A stretch of DNA of 64,000 bases, from positions 34,089 to 98,088 of the forward strand of contig NZ_JARZAJ010000024.1 of NCBI RefSeq assembly GCF_029892105.1, given 5' to 3'. The stretch is from Kitasatospora sp. GP82. GTDB taxonomy: Bacteria; Actinomycetota; Actinomycetes; Streptomycetales; Streptomycetaceae. Under the pieces are notes generated by a model that was not told the origin of the DNA, did no database searches, and worked only from the letters and a program-made list of their open reading frames with translations. This document shows positions 43,279 to 51,770 of the stretch, piece after piece. A program made the translations under genes and the position numbers. Position 1 is the stretch's first letter. Each line of letters starts with the position of its first letter.

Positions 43279-43920
43279 ATGAGCAGCCCCACGGCATCGG
43301 CGGTAGACGACCTGCCCCTCACCGGTGAGTCCCTCGCACTCGACCTGGTGAACACCACGTTCATCCGGGGCGGCGCCCGCGGTGTCCTGGTCGATGCCCT
43401 GCACGAACCGGCCGACCTGGACCGCTGGTTGCGGACCCGGCTGGCCGACTTCGGCGAGCCGCTTCGCCGGCTGCTCGACGGGCCGAGCGGCGTCGAGGCC
43501 ACCCAGGGCCATCTGGACCGCTACCGGGAGCTGCGCGCCGCCCTGCGCGACCTCGCCGCCACCACCGTCGACGGCACGGCCCCGCAGCCCGCCACCGTGG
43601 CCGCCGTCAACGCGGCCGCCCGGCTGTCGGCCGGCTGGCTCGAACTCGACCCCGACCGGCCCGGCAGCTCTGTCCCGCGCTGGACCGAACCGGACCTGCG
43701 CCTGGCGGCCCTCGGCGAGATCGCGGCGGCTGCCGTCGCCCTGTTCGCCGGGCCGTCGGCCGCGCAGGTCCGCGCCTGCCCGGCGCCCGGCTGCATCCTG
43801 TACTTCGTCAAGAGCCACTCACGCCGCGAGTGGTGCACCAGCATCTGCGGCAACCGGGTCCGGGTCGCCCGGCACACCCGCCGCCACCGCGAACCGGCCC
43901 CCGGACAGGTCGGGGCCTAG
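43279..43920 (+). CDS. CGNR zinc-finger transcriptional regulator (ABATE domain)
   Basis: 213 aa. N-terminal ABATE-type region (LTGESLALDLVNTTFIRGGARGVLVDAL) probably binds a ligand. C-terminal CGNR finger: CPAPGCILYFVKSHSRREWCTSICGNRVRVARHTRRHR, four cysteines plus the CGNR signature, predicted DNA-binding. An AT-rich stretch (TAATTAAAAACTTGACC, 43216-43232) upstream may hold its promoter. The target is unknown; no enzyme gene is adjacent in the same direction. Confidence 0.9.
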   Translation: MSSPTASAVDDLPLTGESLALDLVNTTFIRGGARGVLVDALHEPADLDRWLRTRLADFGEPLRRLLDGPSGVEATQGHLDRYRELRAALRDLAATTVDGTAPQPATVAAVNAAARLSAGWLELDPDRPGSSVPRWTEPDLRLAALGEIAAAAVALFAGPSAAQVRACPAPGCILYFVKSHSRREWCTSICGNRVRVARHTRRHREPAPGQVGA

Positions 43921-43980
43921 GCCCTCGCGACGGATCCTTCAGACGGATCTCCCCACAGGGGCCTCATCCAACGGGGGGCC

Positions 43981-45045
43981 TCAGTGCTCGGCGCCGCCGA
44001 AGCGGTGGCGCAGGTTGGGGTCGTCCAGCCACCACGGGCGCATGCCCTGCGATTCGTCCTCCTCTGCGGCCTGCGGCCCTTCGGTGGTCCGCGCCCCCTC
44101 GGTGGTCCGCGCAGCAGCCGGGACGGCTTCTCGGGCAGCCGCCCGGGATGCCTCTGCCGCCGCGTACTCGGCGTCCAGCGCGGCATCCACCGCAGCCGTC
44201 TCGGCCCGACCGGTGACGATCATGCGGCGGATCAGCGCGCAGAGGAAGGGCAGACCGATCAGGTCGCCCAGGACCCAGAGCACATTGCCGCCCCAGACCT
44301 GGTCCTGCAGCAGGGTCGGCCCCCAGGTTCGGCCGAGGTCGGCGTAGTACGGCTCGGAGATCAGGTGGTGGCCGTAGATGAGGATCAGCCCGAGACCCGC
44401 GTCGAAGATCACCTCGGCGAAGGTGACGAACAGGCTGACCAGCAGCGGGTACTCGTACGCGACGGGGTCGAGCTGGAGCCTGGGCCAGTAGTACGCCAGG
44501 CCGAGGGCGACCAGCGTCAGGTGCAGGCCAATGTTCCAGGCACCGCTGGTCAGGGTCTTCTCGTACCAGGGCGTGAAGTAGAACAGCCACGGCGGCAGCA
44601 TCAGCAGCACCGTGGAGACCGCCGGGAACATCAGCAGCCGGGAGGGGCGGCTGCGCAGCACGCGCATGATCCGCTCGCGCCGCGCCTCGGGCGAGGTCTC
44701 GACCAGCAGCGAGACCGGCGCGCCGAGGACCAGCAGGAACGGGACGAGCATCAGCAGCAGGACCACCTGGACCGCGCGGTCGGTGAACAGGATCCGCTCG
44801 TACACGCCGATGCCCGAGCAGGTCACCCAGACCCAGACCAGCAGCCCGCCTAGGAAGGCGGCCGTGCGGTGCAGCGGCCAGCTTCCGCCACCGCGGTGCA
44901 TGGCGCGGACGCCCAGCAGATAGGCGCCGCCGAGCAGCACGGCGAGGGTCAGGACGGCGGGCTCGGCGGTCCAGCTGGTGGCCAGGTCGGCCCAGTGCCA
45001 GGGCGGCGGACCGTCGTGGCCGACGGCCAGTGCTGAGATCGGCAT
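43981..45045 (-). CDS. CtaG-type cytochrome c oxidase assembly membrane protein
   Basis: 354 aa, seven to eight membrane helices (caa3_CtaG family): GGLLVWVWVTCSGIGVYERILFTDRAVQVVLLLMLVPFLLVLGAPVSL, PPWLFYFTPWYEKTL, and a His-containing GHHLISEPYYADLGR. The C-terminal about 90 residues are Ala/Glu-rich, including a duplicated ARTTEG, and end DDPNLRHRFGGAEH. Such proteins help copper delivery or oxidase assembly. AGGAGA lies 8 nt before the ATG. Confidence 0.85.
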   Translation of the reverse strand: MPISALAVGHDGPPPWHWADLATSWTAEPAVLTLAVLLGGAYLLGVRAMHRGGGSWPLHRTAAFLGGLLVWVWVTCSGIGVYERILFTDRAVQVVLLLMLVPFLLVLGAPVSLLVETSPEARRERIMRVLRSRPSRLLMFPAVSTVLLMLPPWLFYFTPWYEKTLTSGAWNIGLHLTLVALGLAYYWPRLQLDPVAYEYPLLVSLFVTFAEVIFDAGLGLILIYGHHLISEPYYADLGRTWGPTLLQDQVWGGNVLWVLGDLIGLPFLCALIRRMIVTGRAETAAVDAALDAEYAAAEASRAAAREAVPAAARTTEGARTTEGPQAAEEDESQGMRPWWLDDPNLRHRFGGAEH

Positions 45046-45323
45046 CCGGTGGTTCTCCTCTTTTCTTTCCGCCCGCTGAGTTTCCGCCCGCCGCGTCGCT
45101 TCCCGCTGCGTCCGTGGCCGCCGCGTCTCTGCTCGCTGCGCTGCTGGTCACTGCGTTCCTGCCTGCCGCGCCGCGGAGCTTGCGGCTCCCTGGACATGAT
45201 GGCCGACACTGGAACGATCACCGGAGCTGGGTCCGGAACCCCCTGAGGTCTCACCGACGTCCATGTCGTGCGAGGATGCGTCGTCTACTACATGGCTGTC
45301 GAAGGTGTCGAGGTGGGAATCCG

Positions 45324-46775
45324 GTGAGAGACAGCTCGCGGAGCGAAGGGCGACGGCTGGCCGCCCGCCGTCGCAACCTCGAACTTGCCCTGCTGGCGAT
45401 GGCCGTCGTGGTCTGCCTGGCCGGCTACGTGACCGCCAACCTGGCGCTCAACCACACGCTGCCCAAGGGCCTGCCGCTCTACGGCACCACCCTGCCGCTG
45501 CTGGCCGGGGCGCTGCACATGGTGGTGCGGCGCTTCGCGCCGTACGCGGACCCGCTGATCCTGCCGCTCGCGGTGTTCCTGAGCGGGTTCGGGCTGGTCC
45601 TGCTCAACCGGCTCGACCAGTCGTACGCGCTCTTCCACGCCGCCAAGGGCGACTACCAGAAGCTGCCGTCGGCGCCGAACCAGGTGATGTGGGTGGTGAT
45701 CGCCTCGGTGGTGGCCGCCGGGGTGATCATCGTGATCAAGCACCACCGGATATTCCAGCGCTACGTCTACCTGATCATGGCCGGGGCACTGATCCTGCTG
45801 GCCGCACCCGCCTTCTTCCCCGGCGACGACTTCGGCGCCAAGCGCTGGATCAAGCTCCCCGGAGTCACCCTCGAACCGGACGAGTTCGTCAAGGTCGCCA
45901 TCACCGTCTTCTTCGCCGGCTATCTGATGGCCAGCCGGGACGCGCTCGCGCTGACCGGGCGGAAGGTCTGGGGCATGAACCTGCCGCGCGGGCGCAACGT
46001 CGGCCCGGTGCTCGCCATCTGGGTGGTCAGCCTGCTGGTGCTGATCTTCGAGCGCGACCTCGGCACCTCGCTGATCTTCTTCGGCGTCTTCATCGTGATG
46101 CTCTACGTGGCGACCGAACGGACCGGCTGGGTGGTGCTCGGCCTGCTGATGGCCGTCGGCGGCGCCACCGTGGTCGGCAGCATCGAGCCGCACGTGCACG
46201 GCCGGGTGGAAGCCTGGCTGCACCCGCTGGACATCTACCAGCCCAACCACAACCCGGCGCTGATCTCCGACCAGCCGGCCCAGGCGCTGTTCAGCTTCGG
46301 CACCGGGCACCTGGTGGGCACCGGCCTCGGCCAGGGACGGCCGTATCTGATCGGCTTCGCCGGGCGCAGCGACTTCATCTTCACCACCATCGGTGAGGAG
46401 TTGGGCCTGGCCGGGGTCATCGCCTTCCTGCTGATCTACACCCTCTTCATCCAGCGCGGGCTGCGCACCGCCATCGCACTGACCGACCCCTTCGGCAAGC
46501 TGCTCGCGACCGGGCTCTCGGCGGCCGTGGCGCTCCAGGTCTTCGTGGTGATCGGCGGCGTGAGCGGGCTGATCCCGCTGACCGGCAAGGCGCTGCCGTT
46601 CCTCGCCGCCGGTGGGTCCTCGCTGCTCGCCAACTGGCTGCTGACCGCCGTACTGATCAAACTCTCCGACGCCGCCGGGCGCACCGAGTTGGAGCCGAAC
46701 CCCGAACCGGCCCCGATCCCGCCCGTGCAGCCGACCTTGACCATGCCCGGCTCGGCCGCCCCTGCCGCGTCCTGA
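45324..46775 (+). CDS. second SEDS glycosyltransferase (FtsW/RodA family)
   Basis: 483 aa from GTG at 45324 with GAGGTGGGA 5 nt upstream. Signature stretches parallel the first copy: LEPDEFVKVAITVFFAGYL, IFERDLGTSLIFFG, SDFIFTTIGEELGLAG, FLAAGGSSLLANW. Unlike the copy at 13.4 kb no PBP gene follows; a terminator does. It may work with one of the PBPs elsewhere. The 278-base gap upstream contains imperfect GCTGCGT-type repeats. Confidence 0.94.
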   Translation: MRDSSRSEGRRLAARRRNLELALLAMAVVVCLAGYVTANLALNHTLPKGLPLYGTTLPLLAGALHMVVRRFAPYADPLILPLAVFLSGFGLVLLNRLDQSYALFHAAKGDYQKLPSAPNQVMWVVIASVVAAGVIIVIKHHRIFQRYVYLIMAGALILLAAPAFFPGDDFGAKRWIKLPGVTLEPDEFVKVAITVFFAGYLMASRDALALTGRKVWGMNLPRGRNVGPVLAIWVVSLLVLIFERDLGTSLIFFGVFIVMLYVATERTGWVVLGLLMAVGGATVVGSIEPHVHGRVEAWLHPLDIYQPNHNPALISDQPAQALFSFGTGHLVGTGLGQGRPYLIGFAGRSDFIFTTIGEELGLAGVIAFLLIYTLFIQRGLRTAIALTDPFGKLLATGLSAAVALQVFVVIGGVSGLIPLTGKALPFLAAGGSSLLANWLLTAVLIKLSDAAGRTELEPNPEPAPIPPVQPTLTMPGSAAPAAS

Positions 46776-46786
46776 CCTTTCACGCA

Positions 46787-46823
46787 CCGACGGCCACCGG
46801 CGCTCTCTGCCGGTGGCCGTCGG
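46787..46823 (+). terminator. 15-bp hairpin after the SEDS gene
   Basis: CCGACGGCCACCGGC, loop of 7, then its exact complement. Confidence 0.85.
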
Positions 46824-46826
46824 GCG

Positions 46827-46958
46827 TTACAACCGGCGGGCGATCAGCCGCCGTTGATCAGGTCCGCCGAGGACCAGCGCGGCACTGGCCGCCAGCGGCG
46901 GGATCAGCACGGCCTGGTGCAGCAATGCACCGACCCCCACCAGGGCCAGCAGCGCCAT
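46827..46958 (-). pseudogene. fragment of an HPP-family membrane protein
   Basis: 43 codons reading MALLALVGVGALLHQAVLIPPLAASAALVLG then a basic end and TAA. LIPPLAASAALV matches the HPP-family signature helix region, but the remaining helices and normal C-terminus are absent. Its upstream edge abuts the dehydrogenase fragment on the other strand. Confidence 0.6.
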
Positions 46959-47127
46959 CGCCGAACCGGCCGACGGCCCCGGCGCCGAGGGCATCAAGGG
47001 CTTCACCGCACTCGGGCGCTACGCCGCCCCCGAGGAGATCGCCGCCGTGGTCGCCCAGCTCGCGACCGACGTCTCCGGCTACCTCACCGGGGCCGTCCTC
47101 CACGTGGACGGCGGCTTCACCGTCTGA
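46955..47127 (+). pseudogene. C-terminal fragment of a short-chain dehydrogenase
   Basis: Reads EPADGPGAEGIKGFTALGRYAAPEEIAAVVAQLATDVSGYLTGAVLHVDGGFTV then TGA. GRYAAPEEIA and TGAVLHVDGGF are the classic end of an SDR. The Rossmann motif and YxxxK are absent and no start precedes it. Confidence 0.85.
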
Positions 47128-47170
47128 GCCACCGGCCCTCGGCCTTCGGCCTTCGCGGGCCGGCGCAACG

Positions 47171-47818
47171 TCACCCCTTGGGGCCCAGCACCGCCTCGAC
47201 GCCGGCCACGACGACGGCGAGGCCGCGCTCGAAGCGCTCCTCGTAACCACTGAAGAGCCCGGCCCCGGCAGCCGCCGCCAGCGGGAAGTCGGGGCCGATG
47301 AGGGCCGCGCGTTCGTCCTCGTCGTAGCCGGGAGCGCGCTGCCCCGGGAGTGGCTCGACCGCCTGCTCCTCGATCACGAAGCCGACGGTGAACGCGTACG
47401 AGGCGAAGTACGCCTCGACGGCGTCCGGGAAGGCGAACCCCGCCCGGACGAGGGCGCCCAGCAGTCCGTCCATCCGCTCGGCGTGGACGGTCTCCGTGAG
47501 GCGGGTGCCACTGAAGACCTTCGCGCCGTCGCGGCAGGAGAGCAGGATGCTGCGCAGCGCGCGGCTCGTGGCGGTGATCCATTCCTGCCAGGGCGCGTCG
47601 GGTCCGGGGGACGCGGTGGTGGCGATCATCCTGCGGAGCATCTCGGTGGCGAGTTCGTCCAGCAGGGCCTGCTTGTTGGCGAAGTGCCAGTACAACGCGG
47701 GCGCCTTGCAGTCGAGTTCGGTCGCGATACGCCGCAGGGTCAGACCCTCCAGACCGGTCTCGTTGAGCAGCCGGAGAGCGGTTTCGACCACCTGTGCGCG
47801 ATCCAGTTTCTGTGCCAC
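47171..47818 (-). CDS. TetR-family repressor of the adjacent monooxygenase
   Basis: 215 aa, GTG start. N-terminal helix-turn-helix LDRAQVVETALRLLNETGLEGLTLRRIATELDCKAPALYWHFANKQALLDELA closely follows the classical TetR/TetR_C subgroup, and the C-terminal ligand domain spans the rest. Divergent from the monooxygenase gene with two palindromes between them. Expected to release DNA when a small planar drug-like ligand binds. Confidence 0.93.
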   Translation of the reverse strand: MAQKLDRAQVVETALRLLNETGLEGLTLRRIATELDCKAPALYWHFANKQALLDELATEMLRRMIATTASPGPDAPWQEWITATSRALRSILLSCRDGAKVFSGTRLTETVHAERMDGLLGALVRAGFAFPDAVEAYFASYAFTVGFVIEEQAVEPLPGQRAPGYDEDERAALIGPDFPLAAAAGAGLFSGYEERFERGLAVVVAGVEAVLGPKG

Positions 47819-47858
47819 GTCAGTGATTCTCTCCTTCCTGTCCGTCCGACCTGCCCCC

Positions 47859-47925
47859 TTGACAATTTAACACCGTTAAGGAGACGCTCATGGGGCAGCT
47901 ACTTAACAGCGTTAAGGAGAGTCGG
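47859..47925 (+). promoter_or_regulatory. TTGACA box and duplicated operator-ribosome-site-start module
   Basis: TTGACA at 47859-47864. Two operators: TTAAC-ACC-GTTAA (47867-47879) and CTTAAC-AGC-GTTAAG (47902-47916), centres 36 bp apart. Each continues directly into GTTAAGGAGA, a ribosome site, 6 nt before an ATG (47890 and 47926, same frame). TetR binding would cover promoter and translation start. Confidence 0.75.
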
Positions 47926-49431
47926 ATGCACACCTTCCAGACGGACACCGTCCCGCCCCACACCGAGGTCCTGATCGTCGGCGCCGGTCCGACCGGCCTG
48001 ACCCTGGCCTGCGACCTCGCCCGGCGCGGCGTGCGGGCCCTGCTGGTCGAGAAGGCCGACCGCCTCTTCCCGGGCTCACGCGGCAAGGGCCTGCAGCCGC
48101 GCACCCTGGAGGTCTTCGACGATCTCGGGGTGATCGACGCGATCCTGGCGGCCGGCGCCCGCTACCCGCTCATGGCCTCGTGGAAGGGCGCCGTCAAGGG
48201 CGCCGAGTGGGACCTGATCGACCACAGGCCCGCCACCACCGGCGTACCGTACCCGGACTCCTGGATGGTCCCGCAGTGGCGGACCCAGGAGATCCTGCAC
48301 GCCCGCCTGCTCGAACTCGGCGGCCGCGTCGAGTTCGGCACCGCTCTGACCCGGCTGGAGCAGAGCGCCGAACGGGTCGAGGCCGTCCTCGAACGGGCCG
48401 ACGGCAGCGTCCGCCGCATCACCGCCGACTACCTGGTCGCCGCCGACGGCGGACGCAGCACCGTCCGGCGGGCCGTCGGCATCCCGATGACCGGCCAGGT
48501 CATCGACTCCCGCCCGGCGCTGGTGGCCGACCTCCGCCTGGAGGGCCTCGACCGCGACAACTGGCACGTCTGGCGCAAGGCCCCCGGCGGGATGGCCCTC
48601 CTCTGCCCGCTGCCGCACATCGGGCAGTTCCAGCTCTTCGCGAGCTTCGAACTCGGCACGCCGGACACCACCCCCGAAGGCGTCCGCCGCACCGTCGCCG
48701 AGCGCACCCACCTGCCCGCCGAGGCGGTCACCGAGGTGCTCTGGGCCTCGGAGTTCCGCGCGCGAGCCGCCCTGGCCGAACGGCTGCGCGAGGGACGGGT
48801 CCTGCTGGCGGGCGACGCCGCACACATCCACTCCCCCGCCGGCGGACAAGGGTTGAACACCGGCGTCCAGGACGCGTACAACCTCGGCTGGCGGCTGGGC
48901 CAGGTCATCGGGCACGGCGCCGCACCGGAACTGCTGGACGGCTACGAGCAGGAACGGCTGCCGATCGCCGCCCACGTCCTCGACCTCAGCACCCGGCTCC
49001 ACCACGCCACCGGGGCCGGCCGCACCGGCGACCAGCCCACCGTCCGACGCGGCGCCGCCACCGACCAGTTGAGCGTCGGCTACCGAGGCGGACCGCTGAG
49101 CGTCGAGCGACGCGGCCCGCTCCCCTCCGACACCCTCCAGGCCGGTGACCGGGCCCCGGACGCGATCTGCACCCGACCCGACGGCTCGGCCTACCGCCTC
49201 TTCGACATCCTGCGCGGCCCCCACTTCACCCTGGTCTCCGCCGGCAGCGAGCCCCCCGCCGTCCCTCCGGCCGTCCGCACCCACCGCGCCGACACCTACG
49301 GCGAGGGCCTCTTCCTCATCCGCCCGGACGGCCATATCGCCCTGGCCACCCACGACCCGGCCGACATCACCGCCCTCCTGCCCACCCTCGGCCTCGACCA
49401 CCCCGCCCTCCAGGCAACGGCCCGTCGTTGA
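47926..49431 (+). CDS. FAD-dependent aromatic monooxygenase (PHBH type)
   Basis: 501 aa from ATG 47926; the in-frame ATG at 47890 also has a ribosome site and would add MGQLLNSVKESR. FAD motifs: VLIVGAGPTGLTLACDLARRG, ADGGRSTVRRAVG, and LAGDAAHIHSPAGGQGLNTGVQDAYNLGWRL. A C-terminal thioredoxin-like domain (about 400-501) is complete. Relatives hydroxylate polyketide aromatics or inactivate antibiotics such as rifampicin. Control by the divergent TetR suggests detoxification of an inducing compound. Confidence 0.93.
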   Translation: MHTFQTDTVPPHTEVLIVGAGPTGLTLACDLARRGVRALLVEKADRLFPGSRGKGLQPRTLEVFDDLGVIDAILAAGARYPLMASWKGAVKGAEWDLIDHRPATTGVPYPDSWMVPQWRTQEILHARLLELGGRVEFGTALTRLEQSAERVEAVLERADGSVRRITADYLVAADGGRSTVRRAVGIPMTGQVIDSRPALVADLRLEGLDRDNWHVWRKAPGGMALLCPLPHIGQFQLFASFELGTPDTTPEGVRRTVAERTHLPAEAVTEVLWASEFRARAALAERLREGRVLLAGDAAHIHSPAGGQGLNTGVQDAYNLGWRLGQVIGHGAAPELLDGYEQERLPIAAHVLDLSTRLHHATGAGRTGDQPTVRRGAATDQLSVGYRGGPLSVERRGPLPSDTLQAGDRAPDAICTRPDGSAYRLFDILRGPHFTLVSAGSEPPAVPPAVRTHRADTYGEGLFLIRPDGHIALATHDPADITALLPTLGLDHPALQATARR

Positions 49432-49510
49432 CTCCCACCGCCACAGCCCGGTGCCCGGACAACGTTCCGTACCTGCGGGCGCGATCCGCTTCCCTCCTCA
49501 TCCACCGTGA

Positions 49511-49765
49511 TCAGGACGGCCCATCCGCTACGGTGCAGCGCGGGCAGGCCAGCACCTGGACGTGATCCTCCGTCGGCAGCGCGACCGCCTGCGCGGCAGG
49601 TGAGCCGGGCGGCAGGTCGAGCGCGTAGTGCAACTCCATGCCGCACCAGGGACAGTGCTCGCCCGATTCGCCGGCCGAGGCAAACCGGCCGCCAGGTGCC
49701 GCGTCCGGCCGGCTGAGGCATGAGCCGGTGCGCCGAGCTGCGCAGCGCCCGAACCCGTGGAGCAA
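49511..49765 (-). CDS. possible zinc-ribbon small protein downstream of a monooxygenase
   Basis: Frame with HCPWCGMELHYALDLPPGSPAAQAVALPTEDHVQVLACPRCTVADGPS then TGA. The two CxxC pairs and regular composition look coding. The only in-frame start is a TTG three bases after the monooxygenase stop, without a ribosome site, so the N-terminus is uncertain or the gene is truncated. Confidence 0.35.
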   Translation of the reverse strand: MLHGFGRCAARRTGSCLSRPDAAPGGRFASAGESGEHCPWCGMELHYALDLPPGSPAAQAVALPTEDHVQVLACPRCTVADGPS

Positions 49766-49767
49766 GC

Positions 49768-50970
49768 TCAAGCCGCCACCAGGACGGCGGTCTCGGGGTA
49801 GTCCTTGACCGGCACGGCGTTGGCCGCGCCCGAAGCCATCCTGCTGAAGAAGCCTGCCATCAGCCGCAGCGAGAGCAGCTTGTAGACGCGGTTGCGCCGA
49901 CGGATCTTCTTCTCCGTCCGGGGGGCCAGGAAGGGCCCTGCACCCTTGGCCTGCTTCTGGCCCACCTTGGCCCCCGGCCGCAACTGCTCCTCGTAGCGGG
50001 CGAACGCGACGCGGTGGTCGCCGCGCGCGGCGGCGAGCTCGCCGGCCAGGATGTACGCGCCGATCATCGCCAGGCCGGTGCCCGAGCCGCCGGGCCCGGC
50101 GCACCAGGCGGAGTCGCCGAGCAGCACCGTCCGGCCCTGGGACCAGCGGTCCATGTGGATCTGGCTGAGCGTGTCGAAGTACAGGTCCTCGGTGTCCTGC
50201 ATCAGATCGACCAACTCTCCCGTCCGCCAGCCGGCTTCGGCGAAGGCGTCGGCGACGATCCGCTTCTGCTGCGCCTGGTCGTGCCGGTCGTACGTCAACT
50301 CCGGTGCGGCGAAGATGAATCCGACGCCCGCCCTGGAGCTGTCGCGGGAGCTGCCGACCAGCACTCCCCGGCCGGGGACGTTGTAGATCACGCCACTGTG
50401 GTCCAGCCCGAGGTGGTTCGGGGCGGTGAACCCGGCGTAGCAGTAGCCCATGTCCTTGCGGAAGCCGGACTCGTCGCCGAAGGCGAGCCGTCGCACCACC
50501 GAGTGCATGCCGTCGGCGCCGACCACCAGGTCGAAGGTGCGCGGAGCACCGTGCCGGAAGGTGACGTCCACACCGTCGGCGGTCTCGGTCAGCGAGGTGA
50601 TGGTGTCGCCGAAGACGTACTCGGTGGTGTCCTCGGTCAGGTCGTAGAGGATGCGGGCGAGATCGCCCCGCTCGATCTCGACCTCGCCGCTGAAGAACTC
50701 GGACGGCAGGCTGACCAGCGGCCGGCCGTCGGCGTCGATGACGACCTCGGCGCCCATCCCGGTCTCACTGGCCCGCACGGCCTCCAGGATGCCCATCCGC
50801 TTCAGCACCTCGAGCTGGACGCCGCGGAAGTCGACCGCGCCGCCGCTGTCCCGCAGCCCGGGCGCCTGCTCCACCACCGTCGGGACGAATCCGCGGCACC
50901 GGAGCCAGTAGGCCAGTGACGGACCGGCGATGCCTGCGCCGGAGATCAGCACGGTGGTGCTGCTGTTCAT
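49768..50970 (-). CDS. FAD-dependent oxidoreductase (TetX-like monooxygenase)
   Basis: 400 aa. FAD motifs VLISGAGIAGPSLAYWLRCRG, VVGADGMHSVVRRLAFG, and VLLGDSAWCAGPGGSGTGLAMIGAYILAGEL. No thioredoxin-like tail, unlike the enzyme at 47.9 kb; the C-terminus is basic (KKIRRRNRVYKLLSL). Divergently arranged with a TetR gene. Substrate unknown; relatives modify tetracyclines or other aromatics. Confidence 0.92.
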   Translation of the reverse strand: MNSSTTVLISGAGIAGPSLAYWLRCRGFVPTVVEQAPGLRDSGGAVDFRGVQLEVLKRMGILEAVRASETGMGAEVVIDADGRPLVSLPSEFFSGEVEIERGDLARILYDLTEDTTEYVFGDTITSLTETADGVDVTFRHGAPRTFDLVVGADGMHSVVRRLAFGDESGFRKDMGYCYAGFTAPNHLGLDHSGVIYNVPGRGVLVGSSRDSSRAGVGFIFAAPELTYDRHDQAQQKRIVADAFAEAGWRTGELVDLMQDTEDLYFDTLSQIHMDRWSQGRTVLLGDSAWCAGPGGSGTGLAMIGAYILAGELAAARGDHRVAFARYEEQLRPGAKVGQKQAKGAGPFLAPRTEKKIRRRNRVYKLLSLRLMAGFFSRMASGAANAVPVKDYPETAVLVAA

Positions 50971-51035
50971 GATGCCCCCTCATGTCGCCCTTGCGGGCCC
51001 CTGCCTCTCGGCCTGCACCTCAACAGTAGGGCCGC

Positions 51036-51106
51036 TTTATCCATACGATCAATCCACTTGGATAAAACGCTTGGCTGAACCAGTTGGATGACTCCTGCGC
51101 TAGGAT
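51036..51106. promoter_or_regulatory. operator cluster and tetR promoter
   Basis: TTTATCCA (51036) and TGGATAAA (51059) form an 8-bp inverted repeat; within it ATCCA-CT-TGGAT (51052-51063) is a second palindrome, and another TGGAT lies at 51085. TAGGAT (51101-51106) is 7 nt before the tetR ATG, suggesting a leaderless mRNA. Likely TetR autoregulation and control of the divergent monooxygenase. Confidence 0.6.
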
Positions 51107-51113
51107 TCCGGAC

Positions 51114-51713
51114 ATGGGAAACCGCGAGGATCTGCTGACAGGCGCCGTGAAGTGCCTGAAGGACAAGGGGTGGTCGCGCACCACCGTTCGCGACATCGCC
51201 GCCGCCGCCGGAGTGAACCACGCGGCCATCGGCTACCACTTCGGCTCCCGCGAGGCGCTGCTGACCGCCGCCTTCGTTCAGGCGATGGACGAGTGGGGGA
51301 CGAAGATCGGCCAAGCCGTGGCCGCGTCACTCGACCCGCAGGCCACTCGTCAGCAGCAGTACCAGGCCATGTGGCGGGAGATGATCAAGTCGTTCACCGC
51401 CGACCGGCCGCTCTGGCTCGCCTCCCTCGAGGCGTTCGTCCAGGCCGAACACAACCCGAAGCTGCGCGAACTGCTCGTCGCCGCCCAGCGGGAGGGCCGA
51501 CGCGGCATGGCCGCGATGCTGGAGGGAGTCGAGGAGGACGCCGTGGACGAGGCGTCCGAGCGCAGCCTCGGCGGCATCCAGACCGCCCTGCTCAGCGGTG
51601 TGATGACCCAGTGGCTCCTCGACCCGGAGCACGCTCCCACCGAACACGACCTGACCATCGGCCTGCGCGCCCTCGGCGCCCGCGTCGGGCCCGAGACGCC
51701 GCCCGAAGCCTAG
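51114..51713 (+). CDS. TetR-family regulator
   Basis: 199 aa. Helix-turn-helix NREDLLTGAVKCLKDKGWSRTTVRDIAAAAGVNHAAIGYHFGSREALLTAAF. C-terminal ligand domain without close class signature. ATG 51114 chosen because a -10 box ends 7 nt before it. It is divergent from the TetX-like gene and probably represses it and itself. Confidence 0.92.
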   Translation: MGNREDLLTGAVKCLKDKGWSRTTVRDIAAAAGVNHAAIGYHFGSREALLTAAFVQAMDEWGTKIGQAVAASLDPQATRQQQYQAMWREMIKSFTADRPLWLASLEAFVQAEHNPKLRELLVAAQREGRRGMAAMLEGVEEDAVDEASERSLGGIQTALLSGVMTQWLLDPEHAPTEHDLTIGLRALGARVGPETPPEA

Positions 51714-51770
51714 AAGTTCCGGCCGGCGTTGCCGAGGCCACGGAGAAGCGTCCTCGCCGGGCTCGGGCGA

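Noticed and set aside
43964..45151. 395-codon minus-strand frame overlapping the CtaG gene
   Set aside because: Different frame from the polytopic membrane protein and made of Arg/Ala/Pro repeats.
47859..47890. Complete sigma-70 promoter from TTGACA
   Set aside because: No acceptable -10 hexamer at 16-18 bp, so only the -35-like box is reported.
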